Positions 25,745 to 35,020 of a stretch of 64,000 bases of DNA are shown here, piece after piece. Below the pieces are notes generated by a model. It was given only the letters and a program-made list of their open reading frames with translations, searched no databases and was not told where the DNA came from. The stretch is taken from NCBI RefSeq assembly GCF_017308015.1, contig NZ_JAFKFW010000002.1:1-64000 (forward strand), read 5' to 3'. The first letter of the stretch is position 1. The number at the start of each line of letters is the position of its first letter. Position numbers and translations under genes: made by a program. This DNA comes from Allobosea sp. GTDB lineage: Bacteria > Pseudomonadota > Alphaproteobacteria > Rhizobiales > Beijerinckiaceae.

Positions 25745-26590
25745 TCATCCCTTCACCGCCCCGAGCGTCAGGCCGGTGATCAGGAATCGTTGGAACAGGA
25801 AGTAGACGACGAGCGGCGGGATGGCGCTGATCAGCGTCGACGCCATCATCGGCCCCCAGAAGAAGACATCCTCCACGATGAAGTTCGGAATGCCCGTCGG
25901 GATCGTGCGCACGTCCACGTCTGCGACCAACACCGAGGCGTAGATGAACTCGTTCCACGAGAGCGTGAAGGAGAAGAAGGCCACCGCCGCGAGCGCCGGC
26001 AAGGTCAGCGGCAGAACGATGCGGAACAGGACGCCGAGGCGGCTGCAGCCATCGATCATCGCACTTTCCTCGAGCTCGATCGGGATCGACATGAAATAGC
26101 CCATCAAGAGCCAGGTGCAGAAGGGAACCGAAAAGCCGAGATAGGAGAAAACCAGCCCTTCCAGCGTGTTTTCCAGCCCGATGGAGCGGATGATCACCAG
26201 GAGCGGAATGAACAGCAGCGAGCTCGGCATCAGGTAGGTGTAGACGAGGCCCTGCGCGAACAGCTTGCGCCCCGGAAACTTGAGCCGCGTCAGGGCATAA
26301 GCGCCGAGCGAGGCGATGACCAGCGACAGAAGCGTGGTCGCGGTCGCAACGATCAGGCTGTTGCGGAAATAGGTCGGGAAGTTGGTTTCCCTGAGCAGGA
26401 CGACGTAGTTCTCCAGCGTCGGCTGCACAGGCAGCAGCCCCGCCTTGGGTCCGAAGATCTCGGACTGGTGCTTCAGCGAGGTCGAGACCATCCAGAACAA
26501 CGGCGCCAGCGTCCACAGGATCAGAACGACGAGCAGCCCGCCTCCGATCGCTCGCGACAACCGTCTTGAAGCTTCCTGCGAGAGCTGCAT
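25745..26590 (-). CDS. CUT1 ABC transporter permease, MalG-like
   Basis: The 281-residue inner-membrane protein has six predicted hydrophobic segments, beginning GGGLLVVLILWTLAPLFWMV. The ABC-permease coupling motif appears as EESAMIDGCSRLGVLFRIVLPL (the EAA loop, E-x3-ID-G-x9-I-x-LP), which contacts the ATPase. The C-terminus ends LITGLTLGAVKG as in MalG-type permeases. It starts four bases after the stop of the first permease and precedes the binding-protein gene, so the three are one operon. Confidence 0.92.
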   Translation of the reverse strand: MQLSQEASRRLSRAIGGGLLVVLILWTLAPLFWMVSTSLKHQSEIFGPKAGLLPVQPTLENYVVLLRETNFPTYFRNSLIVATATTLLSLVIASLGAYALTRLKFPGRKLFAQGLVYTYLMPSSLLFIPLLVIIRSIGLENTLEGLVFSYLGFSVPFCTWLLMGYFMSIPIELEESAMIDGCSRLGVLFRIVLPLTLPALAAVAFFSFTLSWNEFIYASVLVADVDVRTIPTGIPNFIVEDVFFWGPMMASTLISAIPPLVVYFLFQRFLITGLTLGAVKG

Positions 26591-26594
26591 CGCG

Positions 26595-27533
26595 TCAGCC
26601 TCCGTCCTTGCGCAGCAACCTGCGGGTCAGGATGACGATGAAGACCACCAGGAACGGGAAAAGCACCATGTTGACGGCCGATCCCAGCCCCATCCGGCTG
26701 GCCTGGATCGCCACGTTGAAGCTCTCGTTCGGGATGATCTGCGTCAGATTGGCCGGCGCGCCGTTGGTCATGATGTTCACGACGACGATGCTGGTCGAGG
26801 TAAAGACGGTCGACAGCATCACGGTGATCGTAAAGACCGTGCTCATCGAGGGCACGGTGATGTGCCAGAACTTGCGGATCTGGCCAGCGCCGTCGATCTC
26901 GGCGGCCTCGTAGAGTTCCTTCGGTATCGCCTGCAACCCGGCAAGGAAATGCATGGTGTAGAAGGGAGTGCCATTCCACACCACCACGGCGATCACCGCC
27001 CACATCGCGTATTTCGGCTCCGCCAGCCAGGCGACGCCATGGTCCAGCAGGCCGAGCCGGATCAGCAGGATGTTCAGCAGGCCGTTGAACTCGTCATAGA
27101 CCCACAGCCAGACCAGCGAGGCAATAACTGTCGGCACCGCCCAGGGGATGAAGAGGATGGTGCGGTAGATATTGTTGAAACGGCGCGGCTGGTTGAGCAC
27201 CAGCGCCGAGGCCAGCCCGATGATGAATTTGATCAGGACGCCGAAGCCCGTGTAGTAAACGGTATTGTACAGGATCTGCAGGAAATCGGCGCTGGAAAAC
27301 AGCTCGATGTAATTGTTGAGCCCGATGAAGCGGGCCGGAATGCCCGGTCTTTTGTCCTGGAAGCTCAGCACCAGCGCATAGATGAACGGATAAAGCACCA
27401 CGCTGACCAGCACGACGATGGTCGGCAGCAGGAACAGCACGGCCAGCGTCCGCACATCATTCGAGATGTATTCCCACCGACTCGGCGGGCGAGGCGGAAT
27501 GTGGAAATCGTCACTGGCGGCGGCCTCTGTCAC
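26595..27533 (-). CDS. CUT1 ABC transporter permease, MalF-like
   Basis: The 312-residue inner-membrane permease has an N-terminal hydrophobic anchor (VLFLLPTIVVLVSVVLYPFIYALVLSF), a further five segments and the coupling EAA loop ELYEAAEIDGAGQIRKFWHITVP. I place the start at a GTG at 27533, which overlaps the stop of the SelA-like gene as GTGA; the longer in-frame ATG start at 27653 lies inside that gene and has a non-conserved basic tail. Translational coupling to the SelA-like enzyme supports joint function of the importer with the catabolic enzymes. Confidence 0.9.
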   Translation of the reverse strand: MTEAAASDDFHIPPRPPSRWEYISNDVRTLAVLFLLPTIVVLVSVVLYPFIYALVLSFQDKRPGIPARFIGLNNYIELFSSADFLQILYNTVYYTGFGVLIKFIIGLASALVLNQPRRFNNIYRTILFIPWAVPTVIASLVWLWVYDEFNGLLNILLIRLGLLDHGVAWLAEPKYAMWAVIAVVVWNGTPFYTMHFLAGLQAIPKELYEAAEIDGAGQIRKFWHITVPSMSTVFTITVMLSTVFTSTSIVVVNIMTNGAPANLTQIIPNESFNVAIQASRMGLGSAVNMVLFPFLVVFIVILTRRLLRKDGG

Positions 27534-28765
27534 CTCTGCTCCTCCATCCCGCTGTCGGGCCAGCGAGCCAGCGCGCTGCCGCGCTCGGCCTTCCATTCCT
27601 GGACGGTGGTTCGCGGGCCGTTTGCGGCGCGCGCTGCCGCCGCCCTGAGGCAATCGCCGACAATCGGCAGCTCGCCGTCGCGCATCGAACGGATGTCGAT
27701 CACGAAGCTGCCATGCTCGATCTGATGAGTCCGCACCCTGACGGGCGGCGTGCCGTTTTCGAGTGCCCGCACCATGTCGACCGCCTGGAAGCCGGCCTCA
27801 GGTCCGACGCTGAGGCGCAGCCGGTCGAACGGGTTCCCCGTCGGGTCAGGGTCGATCTCCGCCACGATCCCGCGCATTCCCGCAAGCTGGTCGCGCAGTC
27901 GCAGCAGCGTTGCGCGCAAGCCCGCCTGCACCGTCTTCCGGTCCTCGGCCATATAGAGACTGAGAGCAGCCAGCGCTGCGGCGATGCCTTCCTTGCCGAC
28001 CTTCATCGGCCGCGCGATGCCCTGGCTCTGGAGGAAGGCTGCGCGCACCAGCGCCTTGCGCCCCGCCACGATGCCGGCCGTTGCCCCGCCGAGAAATTTG
28101 TGGGCGCTGTGGATGGTGATGTCCGCGCCGGCGGCGAGATAGCCATGGATGTCGTATTCGGCCGCGAGATCGACGATCACCGGCACGTCACGCGCATGGC
28201 AGATGCGCACGAAATCCGCGAACGGGAGCTGCCCGTCCGGCGCGCAATGATGGCTGACGACGTAGAGGGCGGCTGCAGTATCCGGGCCGATCGCCGCGGC
28301 AAGCTGCCCCGCCGAGACCTGATTGACCGCGCCGACCGTGACCGCCCTGGCGCCGGTGAGCCGGATATCCTGCTCGACGGGGTGTCCGTAGTCGACGAGA
28401 TGGCCGGTCTGGATGACGACCTCGTTTTTCAACCCTTGCGTGTCGGGCAGGCGGCCAATGACGGCAGGCTGGTCGCCGGTCATCGCGCCGGCGATCGCCA
28501 TGCAGATACCGGCGGCGCTGCAGGCCGAGACGAAGCCGGCTTCCGCACCCGTTGCCGCGGCGATCGCCCGGCTGGCGGCCGCCTGCAACTCGACCATGTC
28601 GACGCCGAAGCCGAGGATTTCGGCAGCAGCCACGATCGCCTCCGGCCGCGCATTGATGCCGCCGAGGGTGGTGAGCGTGCCGGTGAGGTTGATCACCGGC
28701 TCGACGCCCAGCCTTTCGCGGATGTCGCCGCCCTGTTGTTCCGGGGCGCGTGCCATCGCCGTCAT
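27530..28765 (-). CDS. SelA-like PLP-dependent enzyme (D-glucosaminate-6-phosphate ammonia-lyase type)
   Basis: The 411-residue protein belongs to the SelA/DgaE-like branch of fold-type-I PLP enzymes. It has the opening RERLGVEPVINLTGTLTTLGG, the VDLAAEYD motif and the PLP-binding lysine in ITIHSAHKFLGGATAGIVAGR. Genuine SelA uses seryl-tRNA(Sec) and is longer; these short relatives act on small metabolites, the characterised case being D-glucosaminate-6-phosphate dehydration and deamination. It is translationally coupled on both sides (ATGA with the upstream PLP gene, GTGA with the permease). The substrate here is unknown; an amino-acid or amino-sugar acid is the likely class. Confidence 0.8.
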   Translation of the reverse strand: MTAMARAPEQQGGDIRERLGVEPVINLTGTLTTLGGINARPEAIVAAAEILGFGVDMVELQAAASRAIAAATGAEAGFVSACSAAGICMAIAGAMTGDQPAVIGRLPDTQGLKNEVVIQTGHLVDYGHPVEQDIRLTGARAVTVGAVNQVSAGQLAAAIGPDTAAALYVVSHHCAPDGQLPFADFVRICHARDVPVIVDLAAEYDIHGYLAAGADITIHSAHKFLGGATAGIVAGRKALVRAAFLQSQGIARPMKVGKEGIAAALAALSLYMAEDRKTVQAGLRATLLRLRDQLAGMRGIVAEIDPDPTGNPFDRLRLSVGPEAGFQAVDMVRALENGTPPVRVRTHQIEHGSFVIDIRSMRDGELPIVGDCLRAAAARAANGPRTTVQEWKAERGSALARWPDSGMEEQR

Positions 28766-29796
28766 GCCGTTCTCCTTGCCAATGCGCCCTTCTCCCCTCG
28801 GCCCGCGAGGTCCGCGCCATGGGTGAAGATCGCCGGCCCGCCACCGGTGTTGACATAGACGACGGTGGCGCCGCGCTGGATCGCCCCGCTCGCAGCCTGA
28901 TCGCAGATCGCCAGCGCCACGTTGGCGTTGTAGACCGGGTCGACCGTCATCCCGTGCAGCCGGGCGAAGTGCCGCACGGCTTCGGCGCCGCGCGGCGTGA
29001 GCTGGCCGTAGCCGGCCGCGATGTAGTCATCCACGATCGTCAGATCGTCCCGGGCGAGCCGTGTCGACAGGCCGAGCCGCTTCGCCGCGCGCTCCGCCTG
29101 CCACTCGATCGCCATGAGCAGCGGGGCCGCAGCAGAGGCGGAGCTGACGCCGACCACGCGCCCTGGCACTCCCAGATGCTTGAGGCCGAGCGCGAGCCCC
29201 GCGACTGTCATGCCCGCGCCAGCGGCAATGAACACCGCATCGGGCGTCTCGCCGATCGCACGCAACTGGCTGTCGAGCTCCTCGGCCGCCTCGACATAGG
29301 CGATCGTCGCGTCGACGCCGTAGTCGAGATGCCGGTCCAGGATGGCAGCGCGGCGGCCGGCCCGCTCCAGCTCGCCGCGCACCTCTTCCTGCACGGCGAG
29401 GATCGCCTCGGCGGTGAGGCCCGGCTCGATCTCGCGCACATCGGCTCCCAGAATGTCGAAAAGCAGGCGATTGCCTTGCGGCACGGCCTCAGGGTCCTGT
29501 TGTGCCGGGATCATGAGCACCGCTTCCATGCCGCAACGCGCGGCGGCTGCGGCGATGTCGCGCAACTTGTTCGACTGTGCGGCCGCATGGGCGATCAGCG
29601 TATCCACACCCTTGTCGCGCAGCGAGCCCAGCGCGAATTCGAGCAATCTCGTCTTGTTGCCGCCCACGCAAAGGCCGCTGAAATCCTCGCGCTTGACGAG
29701 AAGGTTGATACCGAGGGCTTCCGACAACAGCGGCGCCTTTTCGAGCGGCGTCGGCAGATGGGCGAAATGAACGCGCGGTTGCCCCTGGCAAATCAT
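28762..29796 (-). CDS. Fold-type-II PLP enzyme, ACC deaminase/D-cysteine desulfhydrase family
   Basis: This 344-residue protein has the PLP lysine in VKREDFSGLCVGGNKTRLLEFAL, the AAAQSNKLRDIAAAAARCGM segment equivalent to the QSNH motif of D-cysteine desulfhydrase, a DPVY tyrosine (MTVDPVYNANVALAI) and the GGGPAIF cofactor-phosphate region. Members deaminate ACC or eliminate from D-cysteine or D-amino acids; QSNK in place of QSNH suggests a different substrate. The start at 29796 follows GGAAAGGGGCGG and overlaps the stop of the M81 gene as ATGA. Two different PLP folds in a row point to successive steps on a nitrogenous substrate, which is an inference. Confidence 0.82.
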   Translation of the reverse strand: MICQGQPRVHFAHLPTPLEKAPLLSEALGINLLVKREDFSGLCVGGNKTRLLEFALGSLRDKGVDTLIAHAAAQSNKLRDIAAAAARCGMEAVLMIPAQQDPEAVPQGNRLLFDILGADVREIEPGLTAEAILAVQEEVRGELERAGRRAAILDRHLDYGVDATIAYVEAAEELDSQLRAIGETPDAVFIAAGAGMTVAGLALGLKHLGVPGRVVGVSSASAAAPLLMAIEWQAERAAKRLGLSTRLARDDLTIVDDYIAAGYGQLTPRGAEAVRHFARLHGMTVDPVYNANVALAICDQAASGAIQRGATVVYVNTGGGPAIFTHGADLAGRGEKGALARRTA

Positions 29797-31298
29797 GCGG
29801 CCGCCCCTTTCCAACGGGCGAAGACCTCCACCCGGGGCTCGAACCGCACGTCGGGATCGAGCGGGAACATCGGTCGGGGGCAGATCGTGTGACCGAGCCT
29901 TTTCAGGTTCGCCGAGGTCGCACCGGGAATGTCGGGCACGTAGTTCTTGCGGGTGAAGGTGAAGTAACGCCACACCGCACCGGGCGATTTCACCACCGTG
30001 ATATGGGCCTCCTTCGGATCGAGGCCGTGGGCGAGGAACACCGCGCGATCCATCAGGAAGACCGCGCGCGAAAGAACGACGATACGGATGTTCCGATGCC
30101 GCAGCACGGCCGTCGGCCCGGCATGAGCCGGCATGCCGGAGACCTCATAGATGAACTCGCCGTCGCCCAGCCGCTCGACCTCCACCTCGATCGTGATGGG
30201 CGGGAAGCGCGCGGGGTCGATGGTGCCGCCAATGGCGAGGGTGAGCCGGGCGCCGGGACCCGCCTGATGCGCCTGCCCGGCGGCCGGCGCATCGACGATC
30301 GGGATCAGCGCCTCGCCCGCGTAGCCGGCCGCGACCAACTTGGCGAGAATGGAATTGCTGTCGCCCGAGGCGCCGCTGCTCGGCGCGTCGGCAGCATCGG
30401 TAAAGGTCAGCGGGCCGGGCCGCGCCATGGCGTCGGCAATCGCGGCGTCCGGCTCGTCGAGCTCGGCCACCATCGCCTCATGATGTCGCCAGAACATCGC
30501 GGCGAGTTCGTCGGCCAGCTTTCGCGCCCCCTCCTCGTCACCGTCGGTGACGACCAGCGCCTGCGAGCCGAGCTCGGGCGCATCGGTGAACGGGTTGCCG
30601 ATCAGCACCGCCGCGGACAGCGCCTCGCCGCTCTCTTCCATGGCCTTGGCCCGGTCGATGATCCGGCCGTAGAGACCAGTGGCGGTGAAGAGTTCCGGCC
30701 CGCGCACCAGCGCCGGCATGAAGATCCTGGCCATCACCGGGCGCGCGCCGTCGTCGAGGATGCGGGCGAGCAGCCGTGCCGCCCTGCGGCCGGTGCCGGT
30801 GAAGTCGTTATGCGGATATGTATGGAAGACGGCGGCCGCGTCGCAATTGCGCAGCATGCGCGCTGTAACGACCCCATGCAGATCCAGCGAGATCACGATA
30901 GGGACATCAGGCCCGACGATGCCGCGCACGCCCTCCAGCAGCGCCCCTTCCGGATCGGCTTCGTTCAGCGCACCCATGGCGCCATGGAGCGAGACATAGA
31001 CTGCCGACAGATCCTGGGCATTCTCCCTGACGGCTTCGAGCAGCTCGTGCCGGATACGATCGAATCCGTCTGCCGAGAGCGGTCCGGCGCTGCACGCCGA
31101 AGCGGCATAGGCCGGCACCAGCTCCAGATCGGGCCTGCGCCCGAGCACGTCGAGAAAGCCATGGATGCAACTGTCGGCCCCGGCATGGGCCTTGAAGACG
31201 TCCGGGCCGCGCAGGATCGTGAAATCCGCATACTGGCTCGCAAGCGGATTGAACGAGGAAATCTCCTGTTCACACCCCGTGACGAGCACCCTGCGCAT
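29793..31298 (-). CDS. M81-family (MlrC-like) metallopeptidase-type protein
   Basis: The 501-residue protein has the M81/MlrC pattern: VLVTGCEQEISSFNPLAS near the start, AVYVSLHGAMGALNEADPEG, IVISLDLHGVVTARM, and the conserved DAADAPSSGASGDSNSIL block that corresponds to the usual D.ADNP.GGAPGD region. MlrC in the microcystin pathway cleaves a linear peptide and is zinc-dependent; most family members are uncharacterised and sit in transporter clusters. I start at 31298 after GGGAGGAAG, not at 31355. It is the first gene of a six-gene operon with two PLP enzymes and the ABC transporter, behind operator O2. Peptidase activity is not certain; other amide substrates are possible. Confidence 0.88.
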   Translation of the reverse strand: MRRVLVTGCEQEISSFNPLASQYADFTILRGPDVFKAHAGADSCIHGFLDVLGRRPDLELVPAYAASACSAGPLSADGFDRIRHELLEAVRENAQDLSAVYVSLHGAMGALNEADPEGALLEGVRGIVGPDVPIVISLDLHGVVTARMLRNCDAAAVFHTYPHNDFTGTGRRAARLLARILDDGARPVMARIFMPALVRGPELFTATGLYGRIIDRAKAMEESGEALSAAVLIGNPFTDAPELGSQALVVTDGDEEGARKLADELAAMFWRHHEAMVAELDEPDAAIADAMARPGPLTFTDAADAPSSGASGDSNSILAKLVAAGYAGEALIPIVDAPAAGQAHQAGPGARLTLAIGGTIDPARFPPITIEVEVERLGDGEFIYEVSGMPAHAGPTAVLRHRNIRIVVLSRAVFLMDRAVFLAHGLDPKEAHITVVKSPGAVWRYFTFTRKNYVPDIPGATSANLKRLGHTICPRPMFPLDPDVRFEPRVEVFARWKGAAA

Positions 31299-31323
31299 CG
31301 CCCGCTTCCTCCCGTCAGACATA

Positions 31324-31334
31324 TTGTTTGACAA
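31324..31334 (-). promoter_or_regulatory. GntR-type operator O2 upstream of the M81 gene
   Basis: TTGTTTGACAA matches the TNGT-N3-ACNA consensus exactly and lies 26 bases upstream of the M81 start. It resembles O1 (TTGTCTTACAA) and O3 (minus-strand TTGACTTACAA). It would control the operon running from the M81 gene to the binding protein. Confidence 0.6.
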
Positions 31335-31409
31335 CTTTACATAAAACCACGTCAAGCCCTCGTCAATAGCTTCGGGCGGGCTGCCCGAAGGACAGGCCTC
31401 CGGCAGAGA

Positions 31410-32414
31410 TCAACCTTCCGCATCACGGACGACCCAGTAGAGCACGTCCCCCGCCGCGACGCCGCTGCGGGCCGCCCGGCCCGCAATCAGGCCCGAAGCG
31501 GGAAAATGCAGCGTCCGGGGCGCCTCGAAAGGCTGGTCGCGCGGAATGATCTGCCCAGCGGGCTCTCCTTCCTCCACCTCGTCCCAGAGCCCGCGGAAAG
31601 GGATGAAGATGCCGTCGCTGTCGGACAACATCTCGGCCTGGTGCCCCCATTTGCGCGTGAAGCGAGTGGCGTGACGAGGCCGCCCCGGCGCCGGCGGGGC
31701 TGGCAACATCTCGAGATGCGCGAGCGTGTTGCGGATGCCGAAATAGCAGTTGGCCAGCGAGGCCGGGGAAACCGGATGTCCGCCGCCCGACTCGCTACCG
31801 ATCACGAGCAGCCCACGCTCATGGGCGCAGCCGGCAGCGGTGGCGCGGTTCGCCCCCAGCCGAAGCTCGACGCAAAGCGGCGCGTTGAAGGAAAGGTGCG
31901 CCGCCGTGATGCGCGCGCGCTCGGCCGCGTCGTCGGTGTGGTGGGACATCGACATCGGGATCAGTTCCAGCGCGTCACCTCCCGTATGGCAGTCCATCAG
32001 CACGTCGCTGGCCGGGAGCACAGAGTCGGCAAGCCAGGCCACGATGCGCTCGGTGATGGTGCCTTGCCGATCACCCGGCCAGACCCGGTTCATGTTCTTG
32101 CCGTCGATAGGGCTCGTCCGCGAGCGGTTCTGAAGGGCTGGCGGGTTGATGGCCGGCAGGATGAGCAACCGCCCTTCGACCGCCGCAGGATCGAGCTCGC
32201 GCGCGAGTTGCCCCATCACGGTCGGACCTTCGTATTCATCGCCGTGGTTGCCGCCCCACAAACTAACGGCGGGGCCCTTTCCATTCGCGATCACGCAGAC
32301 CGGCAGCGCGATCTCGCTGCGGCCTTGAAATGGCTCATCGAGCGGGAAGACGACGCGACCGACCTGCTTACCTGCCCCGGCAAGGTCGATTTCCACCCTT
32401 GGCTCGTACCCCAT
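31410..32414 (-). CDS. AstE/AspA-family zinc deacylase, copy 2
   Basis: The 334-residue protein shares the family motifs with copy 1: GGNHGDEYEGP (zinc His and Glu), RTSPIDGKNMNRVWPGDRQG, and MDCHTGGD with the third zinc histidine. The C-terminal domain FRGLWDEVEEGEPAGQIIP forms the beta-rich lid. It is clearly diverged from copy 1, so the two probably act on different acyl groups or different steps. It is the last gene of the operon with the dehydratase and ATPase genes, 27 bases after the dehydratase stop. Confidence 0.85.
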   Translation of the reverse strand: MGYEPRVEIDLAGAGKQVGRVVFPLDEPFQGRSEIALPVCVIANGKGPAVSLWGGNHGDEYEGPTVMGQLARELDPAAVEGRLLILPAINPPALQNRSRTSPIDGKNMNRVWPGDRQGTITERIVAWLADSVLPASDVLMDCHTGGDALELIPMSMSHHTDDAAERARITAAHLSFNAPLCVELRLGANRATAAGCAHERGLLVIGSESGGGHPVSPASLANCYFGIRNTLAHLEMLPAPPAPGRPRHATRFTRKWGHQAEMLSDSDGIFIPFRGLWDEVEEGEPAGQIIPRDQPFEAPRTLHFPASGLIAGRAARSGVAAGDVLYWVVRDAEG

Positions 32415-32441
32415 ATTCCCCTCCGCCGGTCATGCGGCCCC

Positions 32442-33650
32442 TCATGGCGCGAAGTAGCGCTGGCGCCTGAAGCGGCTCTGGACATAGACGTGCTCGTCCC
32501 AACTGCCCGGCTCATAAGCGCCGTCATCTGGGTGCCCCGGCACGGAGACATTGCCGAGGCTGGGGTGCCGCGCGACGATGGCCTCGTCGATCTCGACGCC
32601 GAGCCCCGGCCGGTCCGGAACCTCGATATGCCCGTCCACGACCTTCGGCACCGGCCAAATCACCTGATCGCGCACGGCGACATCGTCCTCGATCCGCTCG
32701 AGGATGAGCGCGTTCGGGATAGCTGCCAGAAGGTGCAGCGCCGCATACTCGCCCACGGGGCCGAGCGAACCCGAATGAGGCGCCATCGAGATGAAATGCG
32801 CTTCGGCCATGGCTGCGATCTTGCGCATCTGGGTGATGCCGCCGGCACGGCCCGTATCGGGCTGGATGACGTCCACCAGCTCCTGCTCGATCAACTCGCG
32901 TTCGCCCCAGATCGTGGCGAGCCTCTCGCCGGCCGCGATCGGGATCGCCACCGCGTCCTGGACCCGCTTCAACCCATTGCGATTCTCGGGCGCCACCGGG
33001 TCCTCGAAGAAGAGCAGCTTGAAGGGCTCGAGCGCCCGGCCAAGCAGGATCGCGTCCTTCGTCGTGAGCCAGGGCGGCCCATGCATGTCGACCATCAGGT
33101 CGACGTCGTCGCCAACGGCCTCGCGGATCGCCGCCACCCGCTCCACCGGATTGGAAAGCCCGCCGGTCTTGATGGCGGTGAAGCCGCGCCCCACCAGTTC
33201 CCGCGCGCGCTCCGGCGTTCCGGCATGGCCATAGACCCGGATGCGCTCCCGCACCTTGCCGCCGAGCAGGTTCCAGACCGGCGTGCCCAGCGCCTTGCCC
33301 TTGATGTCCCACAGCGCCATGTCGATGCCGGTCATGGCGCCCGCGCCCACGGTGCCGAGCATGCCATGGCCCATCATCGCGCCCATCATGCGCCCCCACA
33401 GGCGCTCGATATGGGTCGGGTCCTGCCCGACCAGCAGCGGCGCGAGATCCCGGACCGCCGTCTCCACGATGCGCGGCCAGCCGCTGCATTCGCCGATTCC
33501 GACGATGCCGGCATCGGTATGGACTTTCACGAACAGCCAGTTGCGCGCGGCCCACACGCTCCCGCTCTGGGCAGTCGGGTTGGTGGCGATGCTGGTGGTA
33601 GGCGGTCCGCCCGCATGCATCAGCAGCGTTTCAATCGCAGTGATCTTCAT
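32442..33650 (-). CDS. Enolase-superfamily sugar-acid dehydratase (mandelate racemase/galactonate dehydratase group)
   Basis: The 402-residue protein has the N-terminal capping domain (MKITAIETLLMHAGG) and a TIM barrel with the metal ligands D in LMVDMHGPPW, E in LFFEDPVAP and E in AAGERL, followed by IQPDTGRAGGITQM and the catalytic histidine in SMAPHSGSLGPVG. The D-x-H arrangement VDMHG resembles D-galactonate and D-mannonate dehydratase types, with histidine as acid, rather than KxK racemases. It should remove water from an acid sugar to give a 2-keto-3-deoxy acid, a fitting substrate for the DHDPS-family aldolase at 35021. I start at 33650, after the ugpC-type gene by 39 bases. Confidence 0.85.
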   Translation of the reverse strand: MKITAIETLLMHAGGPPTTSIATNPTAQSGSVWAARNWLFVKVHTDAGIVGIGECSGWPRIVETAVRDLAPLLVGQDPTHIERLWGRMMGAMMGHGMLGTVGAGAMTGIDMALWDIKGKALGTPVWNLLGGKVRERIRVYGHAGTPERARELVGRGFTAIKTGGLSNPVERVAAIREAVGDDVDLMVDMHGPPWLTTKDAILLGRALEPFKLLFFEDPVAPENRNGLKRVQDAVAIPIAAGERLATIWGERELIEQELVDVIQPDTGRAGGITQMRKIAAMAEAHFISMAPHSGSLGPVGEYAALHLLAAIPNALILERIEDDVAVRDQVIWPVPKVVDGHIEVPDRPGLGVEIDEAIVARHPSLGNVSVPGHPDDGAYEPGSWDEHVYVQSRFRRQRYFAP

Positions 33651-33689
33651 GGCGCCGGTCCCTGCACGCCTGCCGCTCGGCCCCAACGC

Positions 33690-34787
33690 TCAGACAATGT
33701 CGTCGGTCCGCGGGTCGATCAGGTGCATGTTCGACATGTCTGCGGTGAACGCCATCCTGTCGCCGGGCGGACGGACGGATTGCGGCGCCGCGCGAGCCGA
33801 AATCTCCGCGCCGCCGATCTCTAGATAGACCATGGTGTCGATGCCCATCGGTTCCAGCACCTGCACCGTCTCATCGAAATCGATCTGCTCGCCGTGCACA
33901 TGCGCGCGCCTCTCGGTGATGTGCTCGGGCCTGATTCCGAACAGCATCGGCCTGTCGGCGAACTCCGCATAGCGCTTCGTCCGGCTGACCGGGATGTCGA
34001 GAACGAGCGTGTCCGACAACCGAACACCGAGATGGCCGCCGCGCCTCTCGATGGTGCAGGGCACGATGTTCATCGCTGGCGAGCCGATGAAGCCGGCGAC
34101 GAACCTCGTCTTCGGCCGGTCGTACATCTCCTGCGGCGTGCCCACCTGCTCGATCCTGCCAGCATTCATGACCACGATACGGTCGGCCAACGTCATCGCC
34201 TCGACCTGATCGTGCGTGACGTAGATCACGGTGGTCTTGATGCGCTGATGCAGCCGCTTGATCTGGGTGCGCATCTGCACGCGCAGCTTGGCATCGAGGT
34301 TGGAAAGCGGCTCGTCGAAGAGAAAAGCCTGCGGGTTGCGCACGATCGAGCGCCCCATGGCGACGCGCTGGCGCTGCCCGCCCGACAACTGCTTGGGCCG
34401 CCGCTGCAGCAGCTCGGTGATGTTGAGGATTTCCGCCGCCTGCGTGACGCGCTCGTGAATGACCTCCTTCGGCAGCCGCTTGAGGCGCAGGCCGAAGGAC
34501 ATGTTCTGATAGACGGTCATATGCGGGTAGAGCGCATAGTTCTGGAAGACCATGGCGATGTCGCGGTCTTTCGGCTGGTCCTTGTTGACCAGCCTGTCGC
34601 CGATCACGACCTCGCCCGAAGTGATGTCCTCGAGCCCGGCGATCATGCGCAAGGTTGTGCTTTTGCCGCATCCCGAGGGCCCGACGAGCGCGACGAACTC
34701 GTTATGGGCGATCTCCAGATTGATGCCGCAGACGACCTCGTTGTCGTCGAAGATCTTCCTGAGATCCTTCAGCAATATCCTCGCCAT
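33690..34787 (-). CDS. CUT1 ABC transporter ATP-binding protein (UgpC/MalK-like)
   Basis: This 365-residue ATPase shows Walker [10 protein letters not shown], the Q-loop [12 protein letters not shown], signature [13 protein letters not shown], Walker [15 protein letters not shown], the switch THD, and a C-terminal TOBE domain ([11 protein letters not shown]). It powers the importer made of the binding protein and the MalF/MalG-like permeases, which have no ATPase in their own operon. The start is 34787, preceded by GGGGCGGCCGC, the same leader as the fold-II PLP gene. It is the first gene of a leftward operon with the dehydratase and deacylase copy 2. Confidence 0.94.
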   Translation of the reverse strand: MARILLKDLRKIFDDNEVVCGINLEIAHNEFVALVGPSGCGKSTTLRMIAGLEDITSGEVVIGDRLVNKDQPKDRDIAMVFQNYALYPHMTVYQNMSFGLRLKRLPKEVIHERVTQAAEILNITELLQRRPKQLSGGQRQRVAMGRSIVRNPQAFLFDEPLSNLDAKLRVQMRTQIKRLHQRIKTTVIYVTHDQVEAMTLADRIVVMNAGRIEQVGTPQEMYDRPKTRFVAGFIGSPAMNIVPCTIERRGGHLGVRLSDTLVLDIPVSRTKRYAEFADRPMLFGIRPEHITERRAHVHGEQIDFDETVQVLEPMGIDTMVYLEIGGAEISARAAPQSVRPPGDRMAFTADMSNMHLIDPRTDDIV

Positions 34788-34871
34788 GCGGCCGCCCCTC
34801 TGCCTGTTCGCCCCTCTGCCCACCCGCAAGTGGCACCGGCCGCGCTAGGGCCGAGAGTCGGCAAATAGATG

Positions 34872-34882
34872 TTGTAAGTCAA
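34872..34882. promoter_or_regulatory. GntR-type operator O3 in the ugpC-like/DHDPS divergent region
   Basis: The plus strand reads TTGTAAGTCAA; the complement TTGACTTACAA differs from O1 (TTGTCTTACAA) at one base. It lies 85 bases upstream of the leftward ATPase start and about 139 bases upstream of the rightward DHDPS-family gene, in position to control either. Confidence 0.5.
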
Positions 34883-35020
34883 GATGACGTATTCTAACTT
34901 GGCGGCCGAGTACCTACCTGTCAATGGGCTGGAAGGCGCCTGCTGGAAAGCCCGCTCGCCGGCTCCCTCCGCTGCGCATGAAGACGCGCACGCGCAGCGG
35001 CGGATTTTGAGGAGGATGGA

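Noticed and set aside
24378-26516. 712-residue ORF that looks like a fusion of a permease and the binding protein
   Set aside because: The first 270 residues are the permease gene read in a wrong frame. The binding protein starts with its own signal peptide and ribosome site at 25706.
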